NCBI GenBank assembly: GCA_022925895.1
Contig: JAKSYS010000143.1
Coordinates: 42,521 to 106,520 of the forward strand
Reading direction: 5' to 3'
From: Fragilaria crotonensis
Lineage: Eukaryota; Bacillariophyta; Fragilariophyceae; Fragilariales; Fragilariaceae
Length of the DNA stretch: 64,000 nucleotides
Below, piece after piece: positions 20,561-30,557 of the stretch. The notes beneath the pieces were generated by a model, which saw only the letters and a list, made by a program, of their open reading frames with translations, had not been told where the DNA came from and searched no databases. The stretch's first letter is position 1. Each line of letters begins with the position of its first letter. A program made the position numbers and the translations under genes.

Positions 20561-22883
20561 TGTTACAATTGAATTCAAACTTGCATGTATGTAGAATTGG
20601 CAGACTATCTCACATGCACTCATACGCAGGCGACGACGAAATACTTACGCACACTGAGAGAGCGTTGGCTGAGTCTTTTATCGTCTCTTGGAGTCCTTGT
20701 ACTGTATGCATAGTACATATAGTACATAGTAGTATTACACATGCAAATCATCCACCATATCTATACAGTGCAAGGGTGGATTGTACGTTACTACCGTAAT
20801 AGTAGACCTACTTGCACCGGTACATTTACCACTTCGTACCTGAAGTAGTACTTGTACTGAGGACAACAGTATATGTAATACGTAATCGGAGTACTACAGG
20901 TACTGTAGTGTACTACCGGTAGACTAAAGAATTAGAGTACTGGAGTAGGACAATACTGGACTACTCCTTGTACTCTTGTACTACACGATATTTCATACAA
21001 AAATACAAGTACCAGCATGTACTTGCACGCCTTTGCTTTCATACGCGCCAGTCAGCAGTCAGCAGTCATACTGTCATAAGTCGTACTATGACATACGGTA
21101 GTTCATTCATACGCGCCTACGCGCCTGTCAAGTGGCACAACGCACAACGCAACCCCAACGCACATCGTCTGACTTGGAAAAACGAACGGGTTTGTCCCCT
21201 CTTGTGTTTCCTTTGCAAAGATAACTGCCGTACAGGTAGAATTTGGAACAAAACAAACAGCCTCGTCCCTCCAACTTATCAAGAACAGCAACAAACAACA
21301 TTTGCCCCAGCCATTGCATCATCATTCAGCATGACTTCTTAAGCAGGATCCTTGCCTTCAAACAAGTGGCAGGAGGATTTTCTTTTCGTATGAGAAGGAG
21401 GATGGCACCAGAGTACTGCACATTTAGTAGCACAAATCCAGTGGTCAACTGGTGATGGGCACAGTGAATGTCCATATGTCAGTATGAAAGCATTAGGAAG
21501 AAATTCTTTGACATTTCAATGTTATCAATGCATGAGGATGAGACAAGATTCATTATCAACAATATCATTCTGCAGCAGTCACTGGACACAAAACAATGAT
21601 GACCATTGCTGCTTTGCGCATCAACTTTAGTAGGACTACCAATTCGAGGATGCAAGAATCTATCATTACTTGTCTGCTTCTCCTTAGGCCTCACCTCATC
21701 ATCTTTATTATTCAAAAACATTGAATGCCGTGGGCTTTGTTGTCTTCAATAGATCCATACCATTTCACTCCTCTGCCAGGGTGTTTGCTCCTTAACATCA
21801 CAAGCATACTGTATTCCATCAGGCAATGGGGTAGGCAAAGTCTTGACATGGATGGGCATCTTGGTGGGGAACAGGGGATGTTGAGTGCTCATATGCAAAA
21901 ACATGTGGAACACATTATACAGATCAACCTTTATGGGAATGATTTTGCAAGATCTCACTGGTACCAGACCTCAGTGCCTTCTCAATGTTGGAAGCCACAA
22001 AGGATAAGGGATATGAATTGATAGATTCTGGTCCGATAAAATTCCCGTAGGATTCAAATCCACGTCCTCGCCACTCACTACCGAGGTGCAAGAATTTAGC
22101 CATTAGACTACGTACCAATCCCCTGAGTGCACATGTGCAGCAAATCCAAACAGTTTAAGGATTGCATGGAGGAGCCCTATTTCCAAAAGACTACCATAGT
22201 AAATGTGGATGGTTGATTTCAGTCTTGATGCACTGCATGCTTTCACAGATTGCAATTTGAATCCAACTAGTGGCAGGCATGACAACATTGAGTTTTTTGT
22301 TGATTGGCATTTGCCATGCATCTTTGACAAGGAGGCAAGAAAGAGAGAAACATGAACCGTCAGGGTCAAAGGAACAGTTCAACTGACAATGCATGGTGTG
22401 AGCGGTATTGGCCCATGTAAAGTGTGATACAGCAAGATCTGATACAAGGAAATGACCTTCTGGCCCGTTTGTTTGGCCATTTGTCATCCGGGCTATTTAC
22501 GCCAATGGGGAGGACAGGCCCATTTGTGAAAATTTAGGAAGGAGTCCGGTTTCCCTTAAGGGGAGAGGCCAACAGATGCCAGGCAGCAACTACAAGTGGG
22601 AGAGTCCTGTTACCTGGTAGGTTTTGTGTCGCATTTGCATCGCCCTCACTTTTTGACAAAAACTGGTAGATACGTAGATACGGTATCATAGTGTACAGTC
22701 TACAGTCGACGGTATGTAGATCGCCAACTTTCAAAATCTCTGTTCGTCGAACCGAGGAGATAATCGACCGATCTGTGGTCATGACAAATATCATGAACAG
22801 CGCAACACCTGGTCGAATCGTGACAAACGCATATCCGTATCGACGTATCGACACTCCAACCAAACTCTCAAACTCTCTTTTCA
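20561..22883. other. Gene-free spacer with a SINE-like unit
   Basis: About 2.3 kb. 20690-21010 is GTAC-rich. 21360-22540 is moderately AT-rich sequence with short open frames on both strands and no recognisable domain. It includes the tRNA-like unit at 22017-22122. The last 250 bp (22640-22883) likely hold the PPR gene's promoter. Confidence 0.5.
22017..22122 (-). repeat. tRNA-derived SINE-like unit, copy 1
   Basis: Read on the minus strand it begins GGGATTGGTACGTAGTCTAA, has an A-box-like region, and near the 3' part a B-box-like GATTTGAATCC inside a T-arm-like stem. A tail of about 35 nt follows (ATTTTATCGGACC...CTATCAAT). Copy 2 at 28259-28358 shares head, B-box and tail, so the tRNA-like part and the tail move together, as in a SINE. 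It is not a functional tRNA: the acceptor stem does not pair. Confidence 0.65.
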
Positions 22884-25181
22884 ATGCCGACAAGTCGAGT
22901 GAGGGTTGCAGCAAATCAGCTCTTCAAATGGCTCACTTTAGCAAGGTGGCACTTTGTTCGTTTGCAGATACTTGTAGGCGTGATATCACTTCTTCACACA
23001 ACAAATGCGCTTTCTACTGCAAAACCAACGTCAAGCAGGTTTCATCGCTCGTCATCGACCAGACGAGTCGATCCGATGGAACTATCCAAGCATTCTACAA
23101 CCAGATCGAAGTCACGTAACATCGGAGTCAATGCGTCGAGGAGAAACAAAGATAAGCGCAACAGCAATCCCACGGACGTTGCCGTGTTGGATAGCATTCG
23201 GTGGAGGCAGGCGGAGCAGGTGGAGGCGAGCATGCAGCTGGCTCTTGAAGCTATGAATAGTAAACCTTTAGGGGGGAACACGCCACTCGTCTCCTTTCCG
23301 GCGGTTCGTGATTGCAATGCGGCTATGGCAACTTTCGCCGATGGTGGTATATTTCTACGAGCCCTTGGGCTGTTCTTGAAGATGCGAAAGGCAGCGACTA
23401 TGACTCCAACAGGCGAGCTATCAACGTGGAACGTTCCTGTTCCTACCCTTGTAACCTACTCGACGCTCATGTCAAGAGCTGTGCAAGGTGGCAAAGAGCG
23501 CCTAGCGTTGCGCCTTTGGTACCTCATGAAAACCCAGCCTCACTTCTTCTCTTCGTCACACCGCAAGAAGACTGGAAGATCGGTCATCCTTCCTGACGTC
23601 AAGGCTGCCAACATTCTCATGAACGTACATGCCAAGCTATGTGATGTGGAAACGGCGAAGTATCTAATGGAACAGATGATTTATGGCAATGGTACAGACG
23701 TACCTAGACTTGAACCGAATATTGTGACATACAATTCGTTGCTCGACGCTTGTCGCAGAGCAGGGGATTTGGATGCAGCTCTGGAAGCAAAGAAACAACT
23801 AGATGATTCTGGCTTGACACCCGATGCTCGTACATTCACGACGCTCATAGCAACAGTTGGTCGTAAGGCTAGTGCGACCTCCGGGACGAAAGATCCGTCG
23901 CTGGCTTTTGCATTCCTTAGTGAAATGATCGATTTAGGTATACGACCCAATGGAATGACATATTCCGCCTTGATCGATGTTTGTGCTCGTTGTGGAAGAA
24001 CGGACATGGCGTTGAAAGGTTTGCGAGCAATGCTTCGACAAAAATCGAAAGAGAAAGGGCAGATGCGAACTGGTGGTGAACAAGACTGCATGTATAATGA
24101 AGTGGGAGCTTGGACTTCTGCGATCAATGCGCTTGGAAAAGCTGGTAGAGTTGAGACTGCCATGCGTTTGTTTCAATCAATGCCTAAAACAGGGGTCCAA
24201 CCAAACACTATCACATGCGGATGCTTGGCAGATTCACTGCTCCGACATGGTCGAACGGCAGATACATTAAGCGTTCTAAGGTATATGAAACAAGAGGGTA
24301 TCACTCCATCTGAGGTGATGTACACCTCTCTGATGACCAGTGCCGGGCACATGGCAGAGATTGAGAAAAAACAGAGATGGAGTGGAATGGGCGTCGATGA
24401 AGACTTGTTAGCTGGCGGTGGTGACGCCAAGGCAATCGAAGTCTACACGGCCTTGATGAAAACTCTCACCGAAGACACAGCAGTCAAATACGATGAGAAT
24501 TCTCAGCTCCTGAAGGTGTTTCTAGTTTTTCAGGAAATGAAAACGGCTGGCACAGAACCTGATTTGGCGTGCTACAATGCCCTTCTTCGAGCCTGCTCCC
24601 GTGCTGGCGATGTTAATCGTGCGATGGATGTCTTGCGAAAAATCAAGCAAGACAGTCTTATTCCCAACAATACGTCTTGGAGAGAAGCCTTGAAAGCCGC
24701 CGAAAAGGCGCGTCGTTCTGATTTGGCTGATGAGATCTGGCGAATCGGACTCGAGTTTCATCGGGAGCAAAAGGGTGCAACGGCTTGGAAGCCAGCTGGT
24801 GATTCGTTGGCTCCCCTCATCTCATCATACCTGAGGGAGGCAAGTGACAACAGAGATGACCCTGAAGTGCAAGTTTTGATGTACAAGAAGGTAGTCATGA
24901 TCTACAAAGACATAATGACGGGGAGTGCAAAGCGAAGAATAGAAAAAGAAGACTTGCTGGGTAACACGCGTGCCCTTGGCATGATTATCCGAGCGATTGT
25001 ATCGCTGGATCTACTTCACCCTGTAGATGCACCAAAAATTGTCTTGCGAAGGGTTGCAGTTTCGATTGCAGCGTTGGAGGTATGGAAAAGCGAAGGTCGG
25101 ACTGATACACCGACCTGGAAGGCTCTTCAAATCGCAGAACGATGGAGGACGGAACTTCATCGGTATAATTCTGCGACGTAG
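22884..25181 (+). CDS. Pentatricopeptide repeat (PPR) protein, organelle-directed
   Basis: 765 residues, single exon. PPR proteins bind organellar RNA and act in its processing, stability or translation. The repeats are visible as about 35-residue units, for example VTYNSLLDACRRAGDLDAAL, MTYSALIDVCARCGRTDMAL, ITCGCLADSLLRHGRTADTL and ACYNALLRACSRAGDVNRAM. They occupy about residues 180-610. The N-terminus (about 1-60) is basic with a hydrophobic stretch (RLQILVGVISLLHTTNA) and looks like an organelle presequence; plastid or mitochondrion cannot be decided. No DYW or E-type editing extension is visible at the C-terminus, which is helical and of unknown function. Confidence 0.9.
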   Translation: MPTSRVRVAANQLFKWLTLARWHFVRLQILVGVISLLHTTNALSTAKPTSSRFHRSSSTRRVDPMELSKHSTTRSKSRNIGVNASRRNKDKRNSNPTDVAVLDSIRWRQAEQVEASMQLALEAMNSKPLGGNTPLVSFPAVRDCNAAMATFADGGIFLRALGLFLKMRKAATMTPTGELSTWNVPVPTLVTYSTLMSRAVQGGKERLALRLWYLMKTQPHFFSSSHRKKTGRSVILPDVKAANILMNVHAKLCDVETAKYLMEQMIYGNGTDVPRLEPNIVTYNSLLDACRRAGDLDAALEAKKQLDDSGLTPDARTFTTLIATVGRKASATSGTKDPSLAFAFLSEMIDLGIRPNGMTYSALIDVCARCGRTDMALKGLRAMLRQKSKEKGQMRTGGEQDCMYNEVGAWTSAINALGKAGRVETAMRLFQSMPKTGVQPNTITCGCLADSLLRHGRTADTLSVLRYMKQEGITPSEVMYTSLMTSAGHMAEIEKKQRWSGMGVDEDLLAGGGDAKAIEVYTALMKTLTEDTAVKYDENSQLLKVFLVFQEMKTAGTEPDLACYNALLRACSRAGDVNRAMDVLRKIKQDSLIPNNTSWREALKAAEKARRSDLADEIWRIGLEFHREQKGATAWKPAGDSLAPLISSYLREASDNRDDPEVQVLMYKKVVMIYKDIMTGSAKRRIEKEDLLGNTRALGMIIRAIVSLDLLHPVDAPKIVLRRVAVSIAALEVWKSEGRTDTPTWKALQIAERWRTELHRYNSAT

Positions 25182-25298
25182 TGTCAAGTATTTGGCTTTC
25201 TCTCCTAAGTGTGTATGGCATTGTTCGCTTCGTCAAGCGATTGGGGGGGGGCTTGTACTATGCATTATGTGAACTTGTTCACCACTCTATGATAGAGT

Positions 25299-27803
25299 TC
25301 ACCTCCGCCGATTTCGGAACAGCATTGACAATACATACGTCAGAGCAAGAATCAGAAGGGACTCCCAGCTTACGACGTGACTCATTATCATTTGCAGCCT
25401 TGCCGTTTTGCCACCTTTCGCGTACGCTACCAGTTCGTCTACGCCCCTGTGATTCATGCGATCCTGCCAAACGGAATATAGCTGCGCCAGCTGTTCGTGT
25501 GCGTTCATTGCCATTAACGCAATTTGCACCGCAAGGCCTGCTTGCTTCGAACTCTCCTTAGCTAGGTCGTAGTGCCGCTTTGCTAGTGGAAAGTCCTGTT
25601 TCAGACCGAGTCCCCACTCGTGCATGAACCCGAGGTTGAAATTTGCCCTTGCTGACTTAAATTTTTGCGATGCCAAGCGGTAGTAGTGAGCTGCCTTCTC
25701 CATGTCTGCGTCCGAATCCGATTCCTTCACCTCCCAAGTCGTAGAAGGTTGGACATTCCTCTGTTCGCAAACCTCAGTAATTGTTGGTCGTTGCTCCAAA
25801 GACCTCCCAAATCTCACTGTCAGAAAAGCTTTGACAACATTTGCATACTTGGTCAGGACAGGTAACAAATGATTTTCTGGGAAAAGGACCGCATCTATCA
25901 TGGTTGGATCTCGCTTGATTCCATAGTAGTAAAAGTCTCCCACTCGCAATGCCGCTTCCTGGTCGCCGGACAAAGCAGCTGCCTTCCAGAGTCGCAGCGA
26001 AGCAATTCGACACTTTTGTTTCGATAGGTGCAAACACGTTCCGCGATCCAACAAAAACGCGGCATTGACTTGAGACAGGGAATGCCCCGTTTCTGCTGCC
26101 ATGAGGTAATTTATCAGAGCGCCTTCAGAATCACCAGCCATGTACTGCTTGTAGGCCGTACGAGTTCGCTTGCTGAGTTGTGGGGATCCGTTGTCGATGA
26201 CATAACGATAGTGCTGAGAGGCCTTCTTGCAATCCTTCTGGACATACACGGTACCGCCAACCTGCACTCCGTCTTGATAGATCATCGCCAGCCGATGGCG
26301 GGCTTGCAAATGTCCTTTATCGGCGGCTGACTGCAAATATTGAAGTGCATCAATCCAACTCTTTTTAGATGGCATCGTTGAGGGCGTTTCCATGAAGGCA
26401 GGTATCGTTGAAGAGCGGCTTTGGCCGTTGCCACTAACACTGTCTAATTCCTTCCAACCAGCATTAAATCCAAGGCCCAACATAGCCAAGTTATAACTCG
26501 CATCCATGTTACCCATATCTCGCGAAAGTTGGAAGTAGGCGCGCGCCTTGTTGATATCAACAGCGATCCTATCGGGAACACCGTACAAGTGTAAAAGACC
26601 GAGACCGTTCAGAGATGGGTGATCGCAGACTGCCACCGAGGTTTCCTCGATCGACTGTGACTTCGTCTTGAGCTTGACTGCTTGACGATAACGCTCACGA
26701 CATCCATTGATGCCAACGGGGGCGCCCTTTTCGAAGTGCGCGAGGGCCTTTCCAATGTCGCGTTCTGACGGCTCCATCCCCAAACTCCAAAAATGAAACT
26801 TGCCTGCTTGGCCCGCAGCTTCCCAGTGATTTTGCTCGGCTGCAATCTCGTAATAGTAGAGTGCTTTGGTCAAGTTCTTCGATACGCCGCGCAACCCGAA
26901 ATGATAAAGATGAGCCAACGTGTATGCAGCGTGTATATCGTTGTCCGGCTGTCGTGTACTTAGTAAATGGTAGTATTGAATCGCCTCCGGCGACTCGTCA
27001 GGCTTGTTGTCCCACGTCAATTGGCTCGATGTTCCCCCATGAAGGTGGATTTCAGGGAGGCTGTGCTTGTCCATCGGTGGATTAACCTTTGCTCGAGATT
27101 GCATGTCGGTTTCGAGCTGATCCATGATACTATGTGCGGCGGCTTCAAAGTAAGGCAACGCTGCAGAACAATCTGTCTCCATTGCACTTATGCGGTGTCC
27201 TAAAGCCACGGCAGCCTCTACGTTCCCATCTAAGGCCGCCATGTGCCACAGCAACACGGTTTCTGGTGTAACATCCATGAAATCGTCAGGCATGGTTTGG
27301 TTTGTACCGTGTTGTCCAGTCAGCCAAATTCCAGATGCAAGCGATGACGCAACATAGTGCTGAGCGTCGGAGTGTCCAAGCGATGCAGCCTGCACGAGAG
27401 ATGTGTGGATGTGCGATGACGGGGGAAGGGAAAACGACGTAAACGCGTGGTTGTCGATTCCCGTTATGTCACCGAGTGTGCCTAGGTAGCTTTTGACCTG
27501 ACTCCAATAAGCGTTTGCTGCATATTGCTTCGATGATTCATCTGGATTCATTTTCTTCCAAAGATAAATGTCCTTTGTTGGCTGCGACGGTGTGATTGTG
27601 GACATTGCAAGGCTCGAAGGGATCTCGTCCACTGTCATTTCATCCCTCGACTTCTGCCCTTTACCATTTCTTTTCTCCAACGTCATAAAATGCTGTGTTC
27701 TCTGAACTATTAGGACTTGCAGCGTTAGCACTAGCGTCCCCATAAAGACTGCTAGAGCACCAAGAAGGGCAACGATTATCAGTTTACCAGTTGATAAGGC
27801 CAT
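25299..27803 (-). CDS. SEL1L/HRD3-like ER-associated degradation protein
   Basis: 834 residues from ATG 27803. The N-terminus has a hydrophobic signal or anchor (LIIVALLGALAVFMGTLVL, about residues 8-27). The body is made of SEL1-type TPR repeats: ALYYYEIAAEQNHWEAAGQA, GLGLLHLYGVPDRIAVDINK, DASYNLAMLGLGFNAG, ARHRLAMIYQDGVQVGG, and the very characteristic SARANFNLGFMHEWGLGLKQ with DFPLAKRHYDLA. A second hydrophobic segment near the C-terminus (SWESLLILALTYVLSMLF) fits the SEL1L/HRD3 topology: a lumenal repeat domain with a C-terminal membrane anchor. In that family the protein recruits misfolded clients to the HRD1 ubiquitin ligase. An upstream ATG in the same frame at 28088 is less likely. 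Confidence 0.88.
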   Translation of the reverse strand: MALSTGKLIIVALLGALAVFMGTLVLTLQVLIVQRTQHFMTLEKRNGKGQKSRDEMTVDEIPSSLAMSTITPSQPTKDIYLWKKMNPDESSKQYAANAYWSQVKSYLGTLGDITGIDNHAFTSFSLPPSSHIHTSLVQAASLGHSDAQHYVASSLASGIWLTGQHGTNQTMPDDFMDVTPETVLLWHMAALDGNVEAAVALGHRISAMETDCSAALPYFEAAAHSIMDQLETDMQSRAKVNPPMDKHSLPEIHLHGGTSSQLTWDNKPDESPEAIQYYHLLSTRQPDNDIHAAYTLAHLYHFGLRGVSKNLTKALYYYEIAAEQNHWEAAGQAGKFHFWSLGMEPSERDIGKALAHFEKGAPVGINGCRERYRQAVKLKTKSQSIEETSVAVCDHPSLNGLGLLHLYGVPDRIAVDINKARAYFQLSRDMGNMDASYNLAMLGLGFNAGWKELDSVSGNGQSRSSTIPAFMETPSTMPSKKSWIDALQYLQSAADKGHLQARHRLAMIYQDGVQVGGTVYVQKDCKKASQHYRYVIDNGSPQLSKRTRTAYKQYMAGDSEGALINYLMAAETGHSLSQVNAAFLLDRGTCLHLSKQKCRIASLRLWKAAALSGDQEAALRVGDFYYYGIKRDPTMIDAVLFPENHLLPVLTKYANVVKAFLTVRFGRSLEQRPTITEVCEQRNVQPSTTWEVKESDSDADMEKAAHYYRLASQKFKSARANFNLGFMHEWGLGLKQDFPLAKRHYDLAKESSKQAGLAVQIALMAMNAHEQLAQLYSVWQDRMNHRGVDELVAYAKGGKTARLQMIMSHVVSWESLLILALTYVLSMLFRNRRR

Positions 27804-28003
27804 TTTCCTTTTGTATGTGAAGAGCGAAGAGCGAAGTCGTCGGAGTTCGGCGATGACAATACTGTTCCTGGTACTGACAGTATTCGAGTACTGTACGCGA
27901 GTACTTTTGTTACAGTACCCATGGGAAGAATGTAGGCGTACGCATGACGGACGTCGAATATTGGCTGGCGGCTGGCGGGAACATGAAGGCGCTCTGTGCT
28001 GGC

Positions 28004-28035
28004 AGGTCCGGCCGACGCACGTTCCAGCCGTTAAG
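28004..28035 (-). promoter_or_regulatory. Two-block motif upstream of the SEL1L-like gene
   Basis: AGGTCCGGCC, 12 unrelated bases, then AGCCGTTAAG on the + strand, about 200 bp upstream of the minus-strand ATG at 27803. The same two blocks with the same spacing occur at 58466-58497, about 230 bp upstream of the minus-strand CLN3-like gene. It could be a regulatory site or a relic of a shared repeat. Confidence 0.35.
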
Positions 28036-28258
28036 TTTGAAATACGAGAGTTGTGGGTTGTGGTCGCCAACCGTGCTCCGATTGGCATGATGCTTTAGTA
28101 CCAAGTTTAGCCATCGTGTTGTTCCATCCATGCCAGCAAGGGTTTCCTTTGTCCGCATTTGTTTTTGCTGTCACCCAAGTTGAAATGACAGCAAATTCTG
28201 TCAGCTATGTTTGTCCTATGCAGATACAAATTCCCTGTATGCAAGTTACGTCAGCATT

Positions 28259-28358
28259 TATTGCTAGGTTTTGGACAACTAAATATCCCGCAGGGTTCAA
28301 ACCCACATCCTCAACATGGAGATGCAAGAATTTTGCTGCTAGACTAAGCATCAGTCCC
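28259..28358 (-). repeat. tRNA-derived SINE-like unit, copy 2
   Basis: On the minus strand it starts GGGACTGATGCTTAGTCTAG, contains AAATTCTTGCA in common with copy 1, a B-box-like GGTTTGAACCC with a T-arm-like stem, and a tail ending CCTAGCAAT that aligns with CTATCAAT of copy 1. The D-arm region resembles tRNA-Glu (TAGTCTA). Acceptor stem pairing is absent. Confidence 0.65.
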
Positions 28359-29031
28359 TTTGGTATATGTATCTTCATTGCAAACAGAACTTGCAAAGAG
28401 GAGGCAAGAACTCACTGGAATTGGAAGGACATCAGCATGTTTGCTTTCTTGCCAACCTATCGGGAATTACAATCCCTGTCAAGCTTTCCAACATTGCCCA
28501 TATCTTCTGCTTCCTGATCTTGATGAATACAGAGGACCACAATAATTTTCTCTGCATGTCATTTTAGTGCATTCTTTGGTTGTGCCACGATAAGGAACCA
28601 GTTGTGGAAAGAAATACCAATCATTCTGCCTGCTGTGGTATTGCTTGTATACAAGTGTCAGCATAACTCTATTGGATGATTGCTGGGTACTGCTGCTCCT
28701 ACTGACGACGATCATATCGATGACATTGCCGCTGCTGACAGGCTCTCATGAGCATTATTCGCCAACGATGGTCCAACAATCTAATTCTCATCATGTAAGA
28801 GGAGACAGCATTCAAATCGATGAGGTTGAGGTGAATGGTAGTAGTACGCCGAGTAAACGCCCTAGATTCAATGACGAATTCTCCAATGCAAACACCCCTG
28901 TTGTGTCCGTCATCATGCCCTCTCTCCAGCAATGTGACAACGTGTTTCTGGAGGAATGCCTTTTATGGATCATTCTGAAAGCTATCTGAACTCATACCCT
29001 TCAAACTTGATGAGTTAATGAACAATTTGCA

Positions 29032-29400
29032 AGCAACACCCGATCATGTCAATATCATGGATGACTTGTGGCTCATAGCTGTGCAATCCTTTGCAGATTA
29101 ACAAATGACAATTTGCTGAACCACCTGAGTGAAGAACAACTTGCAGGGTGTGATTCCGATCATGCCAATACCATGGGTGACCTGTGGCACATTGCAGTGC
29201 CATCCTCTGCAGATTCGACAAATGACAATTTGCTGAATCATTGTGGAGGAACAACTTGCAAGGGGGAATTCTCGATCATGCCAATACCATTGGTGACTAA
29301 TGGCACATTGCTCTGCCATCCTATGCAGATTCAACAAATGATGATTTGCTGTATCATCTGAGTGTGTAACAATGAGCAGGGTGTCATTTTCACATATGAT
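29032..29400. repeat. Tandem repeat of about 103-118 bp units
   Basis: Units start near 29032, 29135, 29250 and 29368; the fourth is partial. Shared words are CGATCATG(T/C)CAATA(T/C)CAT, GATGACTTGTGGC/GGTGACCTGTGGC and AACAAATGACAATTTGCTG. Open frames through it are only translations of the repeat. Confidence 0.75.
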
Positions 29401-30557
29401 GATCATGCAGGAAGAAGCCACCCAACCTGAGATACTTGACAAGATAATACATCAACTTAATCAAATTGCCAGGGATTATTGGGCATTGTTTGAATCAATT
29501 GGAGGTGATACTTGTGATGAGGGCATACTCGTGTTCCCATTTTAATGAAAAATGGGAGAAACCTTGGTAATGCCGTTCGCTGCATGCACATAGAATTACT
29601 ACCCATGTGCTACAGCAGAAACTACGCGTGTTCCAATGTTGAAACTTCCAGCACTAACATCGCATTGGACTGTACTAAAGAATCATGGATTGACTTGAGC
29701 CGCACAGGCATCAAACAGGTGCTTCACAATAGACTTGTGTACCTATAGATGCATTTGTTCAAATTGTCTGTCACTACTATAGACCAGAGTTGGGGTTAAG
29801 TTGTCATCATATGAAGCTGTTATGCACATTCATTTCTCTGAAAGTGAGCTCCTCAGACCTTTCCACCTCCTGCCTCAGTCCTAGTACCAGTGTCCAGCTG
29901 TTGCTGTCAAACTTGAAGGATCGTCTCAGCCACCAAAAAATTGATTCTTCAATGCCAATCAATTTGTCAATGCTACTGTGTTTCTTCTTCCTCTCCTGTT
30001 GCAAATAGCATTCATAATCAACTAGGACAGAAGTGTCACATTCTCAGTGGAACCAGACAGAATGATTTCTGGAGGGAAGAAGAAGTGGGAGCACGAAAAA
30101 CAAAGAACTTTTGAGTTTCAATACAAGATTTTTGTATTCAATGCGGCGCCTCAAATATTTCAGAGTGAGTCAGCCAGCCAAGGAGACGTTGCGAACATCA
30201 ATTCTTCGATAGTGGTAGTACATCAGTTTTACATGTTCCATCTTCCATCACTAAAAAATGCTGTCCAACGTCCCACAACCATAAAATCATAAAACACGCT
30301 TTTTAGGTCCTCACTCCTCAGGGTAGTGTAGCATGTACGGTACTGTACATAGTATTTGCAGTTTGTGGTTTGTGCGGTTGTGTGCGTTGCGCTGTGCGCT
30401 GTGCCATCGTCCATCCGTGGTCCTCGGTCCTCGGTCTGGCTCTTTTTGATCGACGACAGCGAGCAATCTCGTTGCATTTTTCGTACCCATCGTGAAAGGA
30501 TGTGGTTATTTGTTCCGCTTCGAACATCATTTGAGATTTTGCGTCCAGTTTTGTTTA

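Larger units (their letters stand above)
27804..30557. other. Gene-poor spacer with repeats
   Basis: About 2.75 kb. It holds the upstream region of the SEL1L-like gene (including a two-block motif at 28004-28035), a SINE-like unit (28259-28358), an open frame of 114 codons at 28645-28989 with no domain I recognise, a tandem repeat (29032-29400), and unassigned sequence to 30490. The final 70 bp are the leader of the TGS1-like gene. Confidence 0.5.

Noticed and set aside
22017-22122. Functional tRNA gene
   Set aside because: T-arm and B-box are recognisable but the acceptor stem does not pair and the anticodon arm is not well formed; a shared tail with the second copy fits a SINE better.
28645-28989. 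Possible small protein of 114 residues
   Set aside because: No domain, no homologous look, surrounded by repeats; kept only as a remark in the spacer entry.
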